Source: Pseudomonadota bacterium (GTDB lineage Bacteria; Myxococcota; UBA9042; PHBI01). From it: a stretch of DNA of 17,389 nucleotides. This document shows, piece after piece, positions 14,290 through 17,389 of this stretch (positions within the stretch are counted from its first letter, which is position 1; each line of letters opens with the position of its first letter). The notes under the pieces are model-generated. The model made no database searches and was not told where the DNA came from. It saw nothing but the letters and a program-made list of their open reading frames with translations. Position numbers and translations under genes: made by a program. The stretch spans positions 1-17,389 of the forward strand of contig SXIE01000053.1 in assembly GCA_005772945.1 (NCBI GenBank), read 5' to 3'.

Positions 14290-16959
14290 ATGCGGGGAAC
14301 GGACGGCCGATGGCGGGGGGGAATCGGGTGGCTGGCGGCCGTGGTGGTCGGGGCCTGCGACGATAGCGGCGGCGGGGTGCGCGATACGGGCGGGCAGGCG
14401 TTCGATATCCAGTTCCTGACCGACACGGTCGTCGGGGGCGAGGTCGAGACCGAGTCCGAGGCCGAGGTCGAGACCGAGTCCGAGGTCGAGTCCGAGGTCG
14501 AGTCCGAGACCGAGTCCGAGACCGAGTCCGAGACCGAGACCGAGACCGAGTCCGAGTCCGAGACCGAGTCCGAGACCGAGACCGAGTTGGAGACCGAGGT
14601 CGTGCCCGAGACCGAGGTCGTGCCCGAGACCGAGGTCGTGCCCGAGACCGAGGTTGCCGTCGAGACGAGCGCTCCCTTCTGTGGCGACGGCGCCTGCGAC
14701 GCGGACGAGGACTGCCTCGGGTGCGCGGCCGATTGCGCGCAGTGTCCGGAGGCGTGCGGGTCGGATCTCTTCATCAGCGAGTACCTCGAGGGCACCAGCT
14801 GGAACAAGGCACTCGAGATCGCGAACTTCACGGGGCGCGACGTCGATCTCGTCGATTATGGGGTCGGGCACATCACGAACGGCGGCGATTGGGACGAGGC
14901 GTTGCCGGCGCTCATGCTCTCCGGCGTGCTCGCCCACGGCGAGGTGCTCGTCGTCTGCCACGCGAGCGCGTCGGTCGGGATCCTCGCGGCCTGCGACCTC
15001 GCGTCGGCCGGCAACGCGATGGAGTTCAACGGCGACGACGCGGTCGGTCTCTTCCGCAATGGGCTCCTCGTCGACGCGGTCGGGGCCGCGGGCGCGGATC
15101 CCGGCACGGGCTTCGCGGTCGGCACGACGGCCAAGGGGACGCTCGACCACACGCTGCTGCGCAGTGCGCACGTCGTCACGGGCAACGTCGATTGGCCGAG
15201 CGCACAGCAGGAGTGGATTGCGCACCAGGCCGACGAGATCGCGAACCTCGGCGCGCACGCCGTCGCGGCGACGTGCCATCCGGTGGATCCGCCGCGCGTC
15301 AAGATCAACGAGATCCAGGCCGCGAGCGGCGGAAGCGACTTCATCGAGCTCGTGAGCGTCGCACCCCTCGCGGCCGGCCCGACGTCGCTGGGCGGCTGGC
15401 GCCTGGCGTCGACCGGCGGGAGCTTCACGTTTCCGGCGACGGGCACCGGGGCCGCGACCTTGGCGGCCGGCGACTTCGTCGTCGTGGACCAGGCCGCGCT
15501 CGGCTGTGGGCTCGGACAGGTCGACATGCTGTGGCTCTACGACGCGGCGGGCGCGATCCAGGACGTCGCGAGCTGGGGCGCCGTCGACTTCGGCGCCGAC
15601 GAGACGTGGGGGCGCGCGCCGGACGGGATCGGCGCTTTCCGGGCGCTCGCGCTGCCGACGCCCGGCGCGACGAACGAGGGGCCCGAGCACACGTGCGGCG
15701 ACGGGACGTGCGACGCCGACGAGACGTGTGGCGGGTGCGCGGCCGACTGCGATCTGTGTCCACCCGCGGCGGGGGATCTGGTGATCACCGAGGTGCTCGC
15801 GAGCCCGGCGAGCGGCCCCGAGTGGGTCGAGGTGACGAACGTGACGGCGCGCGAGTTCGAGCTGTACGGCCTCATCCTGCGCGACGACGGCAGCGACTTC
15901 CACACGCTGGAGCCGACCGGCGGTAGCTGGGTCGTCGGACCGGGCGAGGTGGTCGTCTTGGGGAGCGGCACCGCGGGCTTCGTCGACTACGTCTACGCGG
16001 GCTTCGGGCTGGACGGGTCGGACGCGGTCGTCCTCGAGACGGGCGGGGACGTGACCGTCGAGATCGATCGGCGGGCGTGGACGAACCTCGGCGCGGACCT
16101 GTCGCTCACGCTCACCGAGGCCGCGCCGGCCGCGATCGACGCGGGCGCCAGCGGGCAGTCGAGCGCGTGGTGCGTCGTGTCGGCGCCGAGCGCGACGCCG
16201 GGCGCCGCGAATCTGCCGTGCATCGTGTGCGGGGACAACGCCTGCACGGCGGGCGAGACGTGCACGACCTGCGCGAGCGATTGCGGGGTCTGCTGCGGCG
16301 ACGGGACGTGCGCGCCCGACGAGAGCTGCACGCTCTGCGAGACCGACTGCGGTGTGTGTTGCGGCGACGGGACGTGCGCGGCGGACGAGGACTGCACGAG
16401 CTGCGCGAGCGACTGCGGCGTGTGTCCCTTTCCCGGGTGCGCGAGCGACCTCTTCATCTCCGAGTACCTGGAGGGGACGAGCAACAACAAGGCGCTCGAG
16501 ATCGCGAACGCGACCGGGGCGCCGGTCGATCTCGCGGGCTACTCCCTCTCGAAGATCATGAACGGCGGCGCGTGGGGCGAGGAGACGATCGCGCTGACAG
16601 CCGGCGTGCTCGCGAGCGGCGAGGTGTGGGTCGTCTGTAACTCCGCGTCTGCGCAGGCGATCCTGGATGTGTGTGACCAGGCGACGGCGACCGCGAACTG
16701 GAACGGCAACGACGCGGTCGGGCTCGTGAAGGGCGCGGTCGTCATCGACGCGATCGGCGAGCCGACAGCGGCCGGCATCGTCTGGTCGGCGGGCGGCGTC
16801 CCGGGGGCGACGCAGGACCATGACTTGCGTCGTGGTGCAAGTATCGATCAGCCGAGCAGCGACTGGAACGGCACGAGCGCGACCGATTGGGTGGTCGGGG
16901 GACCGACGGCGTTCGAGGATCTGGGCGTGCACGCGACCGACTACGTGTGCGCGCCCTGA
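14290..16959 (+). CDS. Lamin-tail-domain surface lipoprotein with Glu-rich stalk
   Basis: 889 residues. GGGGAGG lies five bases before the ATG, so I chose 14290 rather than an earlier in-frame start. A lipoprotein signal ends VVVGAC (Cys23). Residues 51-125 are a stalk of alternating Glu with Ser, Thr or Val. Four lamin-tail-type domains follow (about 158-329, 336-460, 495-640 and 718-887); the first and last share [12 protein letters not shown] and KALEIAN. They are separated by Cys modules of the form CGDGxCxxxExCxxCxxDC at 131-152, 469-491 and three in tandem at 647-712. No nuclease or protease domain is attached, although lamin-tail domains often accompany secreted nucleases. It is probably a cell-surface adhesin or scaffold. 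It starts 19 bp after the epimerase and may be cotranscribed, though its function seems unrelated. Confidence 0.93.
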   Translation: MRGTDGRWRGGIGWLAAVVVGACDDSGGGVRDTGGQAFDIQFLTDTVVGGEVETESEAEVETESEVESEVESETESETESETETETESESETESETETELETEVVPETEVVPETEVVPETEVAVETSAPFCGDGACDADEDCLGCAADCAQCPEACGSDLFISEYLEGTSWNKALEIANFTGRDVDLVDYGVGHITNGGDWDEALPALMLSGVLAHGEVLVVCHASASVGILAACDLASAGNAMEFNGDDAVGLFRNGLLVDAVGAAGADPGTGFAVGTTAKGTLDHTLLRSAHVVTGNVDWPSAQQEWIAHQADEIANLGAHAVAATCHPVDPPRVKINEIQAASGGSDFIELVSVAPLAAGPTSLGGWRLASTGGSFTFPATGTGAATLAAGDFVVVDQAALGCGLGQVDMLWLYDAAGAIQDVASWGAVDFGADETWGRAPDGIGAFRALALPTPGATNEGPEHTCGDGTCDADETCGGCAADCDLCPPAAGDLVITEVLASPASGPEWVEVTNVTAREFELYGLILRDDGSDFHTLEPTGGSWVVGPGEVVVLGSGTAGFVDYVYAGFGLDGSDAVVLETGGDVTVEIDRRAWTNLGADLSLTLTEAAPAAIDAGASGQSSAWCVVSAPSATPGAANLPCIVCGDNACTAGETCTTCASDCGVCCGDGTCAPDESCTLCETDCGVCCGDGTCAADEDCTSCASDCGVCPFPGCASDLFISEYLEGTSNNKALEIANATGAPVDLAGYSLSKIMNGGAWGEETIALTAGVLASGEVWVVCNSASAQAILDVCDQATATANWNGNDAVGLVKGAVVIDAIGEPTAAGIVWSAGGVPGATQDHDLRRGASIDQPSSDWNGTSATDWVVGGPTAFEDLGVHATDYVCAP
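14440..14652 (+). repeat. In-frame hexanucleotide repeat encoding the Glu-rich stalk
   Basis: Units of gag followed by tcc, acc or gtc repeat for about 70 codons. They end with three exact 18-bp copies of gaggtcgtgcccgagacc at 14596-14649. The six-base period preserves the reading frame whatever the copy number. The tract suits slipped-strand length change of the stalk without loss of expression. Confidence 0.9.
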
Positions 16960-16969
16960 ATACAGCGTC

Positions 16970-17019
16970 CCCGACGTGAGTGGGCGCGATTGCGGCATTC
17001 CCAGCGCATTGACGTCGGG
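16970..17019. other. Intergenic stem-loop between the two stalked lipoproteins
   Basis: Perfect 8-bp arms cccgacgt (16970-16977) and acgtcggg (17012-17019) enclose 34 bases that contain an inner tggg/ccca pairing. No T-tract follows. It might end the upstream transcript. The overlapping TTGACG (17009-17014) could also be the -35 box of the next gene. Confidence 0.4.
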
Positions 17020-17044
17020 CGGTGTGCGGCCTCACTCTACTGAA

Positions 17045-17389
17045 ATGCGCACGAAGTGGCAGTGGGTCGGGCTTCTGGGCCTCGCGTTGACTGTGGTGGC
17101 GTGCGGGCAGGATTCGGGCGCGACCTCGGTGGACGTGGGCGATGCCGAGGACGCCGCTGCCGAGCGTGACGAAAGCGGGCTCGAGACAGAATCCGAGATC
17201 GAGCCCGAGACCGAGCCCGAGCCCGAGACCGAGATCGAGCCCGAGCCCGAGACCGAGATCGAGCCCGAGATCGAGACCGAGCCCGAGACCGAGCCCGAGC
17301 CCGAGATCGAGCCCGAGATCGAGCCCGAGATCGAGCCCGAGATCGAGCCCGAGATCGAGCCCGAGATCGAGCCCGAGATCGAGCCCGAG
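17045..17389 (+). CDS. Stalked surface lipoprotein, N-terminal part only
   Basis: 115 codons are visible before the window ends. The N-terminus [20 protein letters not shown] is a lipoprotein signal with Cys20 as the lipidated residue. A short acidic linker follows, then from Glu47 a run of Glu-Pro, Glu-Ile and Glu-Thr dipeptides that continues to the edge. The design matches the preceding lamin-tail lipoprotein: lipid anchor, acidic stalk, then presumably a folded domain. The start has no clear Shine-Dalgarno; TTGACG 31 bases upstream could be a -35 box. The function depends on the unseen C-terminal part. Confidence 0.85.
   Translation, partial: MRTKWQWVGLLGLALTVVACGQDSGATSVDVGDAEDAAAERDESGLETESEIEPETEPEPETEIEPEPETEIEPEIETEPETEPEPEIEPEIEPEIEPEIEPEIEPEIEPEIEPE
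17183..17389 (+). repeat. In-frame repeat encoding the Glu-Pro/Glu-Ile stalk (continues past the edge)
   Basis: Six-base units (gagccc, gagatc, gagacc) repeat from codon 47 to the window edge. The last 120 or so bases are an almost pure 12-bp repeat, gagatcgagccc. Near-perfect homogeneity suggests recent expansion or ongoing slippage; assembly collapse at this point is also possible. Confidence 0.9.

Noticed and set aside
14440..14652. CRISPR-like or non-coding tandem array
   Set aside because: The period is 6 bp with no unique spacers and the reading frame is kept; it is a coding microsatellite.
14083..16998. 971-residue minus-strand open frame with long Leu-Gly runs
   Set aside because: The Leu-Gly run is the reverse complement of the Glu-rich stalk repeat; the plus strand encodes lamin-tail domains and a lipoprotein signal.

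Overview
The window is uniformly GC-rich with strong G/C bias at third codon positions. It carries large cysteine-rich secreted proteins with MopE-type DDDCDG motifs, a thrombospondin type-3 calcium motif, lamin-tail domains and Glu-rich stalked lipoproteins. That mix is typical of a Myxococcota (former Deltaproteobacteria) chromosome, possibly a Polyangia-like lineage; this assignment is an inference from gene content and composition. No rRNA, tRNA, CRISPR array or complete insertion sequence is visible.

Layout. Positions 1-10942 are read from the minus strand. In transcription order they hold: an 863-residue fusion of an uncharacterised N-terminus, an aldo-keto reductase, a polynucleotide-kinase-like P-loop domain and a HAD phosphatase (10942-8351); a 105-residue secreted protein (8148-7831); a MerR-type regulator overlapping by 4 bp with a VIT/von Willebrand A protein (7496-4378); and a cysteine-rich lipoprotein of at least 1396 residues that leaves the left edge (4190-1). 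Positions 11184-17389 are read from the plus strand: a secreted protein of unknown function with lower GC, an E2-acyltransferase-like membrane protein, an NAD-dependent epimerase/dehydratase one base downstream, an 889-residue lamin-tail lipoprotein on a Glu-rich stalk, and the start of a second stalked lipoprotein that leaves the right edge.

How the parts may work together. The regulator and the VIT-VWA protein form one operon behind a dyad-containing promoter. The acyltransferase-like and epimerase genes are translationally coupled, and the lamin-tail lipoprotein follows 19 bp later behind a strong ribosome-binding site. Several products (the three lipoproteins and the two secreted proteins) are destined for the envelope or cell surface.

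Most unusual signals. (1) A palindromic DNA element of about 50-56 bp occurs in-frame inside two adjacent genes (MerR and VIT-VWA), with nearly identical arms, one of them read in different frames; a related palindromic insert of 31 codons interrupts the aldo-keto reductase domain. (2) The aldo-keto reductase/kinase/phosphatase fusion itself. (3) A decayed copy of the 5' end of the acyltransferase-like gene lies 1.33 kb upstream of the intact copy, and the pair bracket the compositionally atypical secreted-protein gene. (4) Short gene remnants survive in three intergenic regions.
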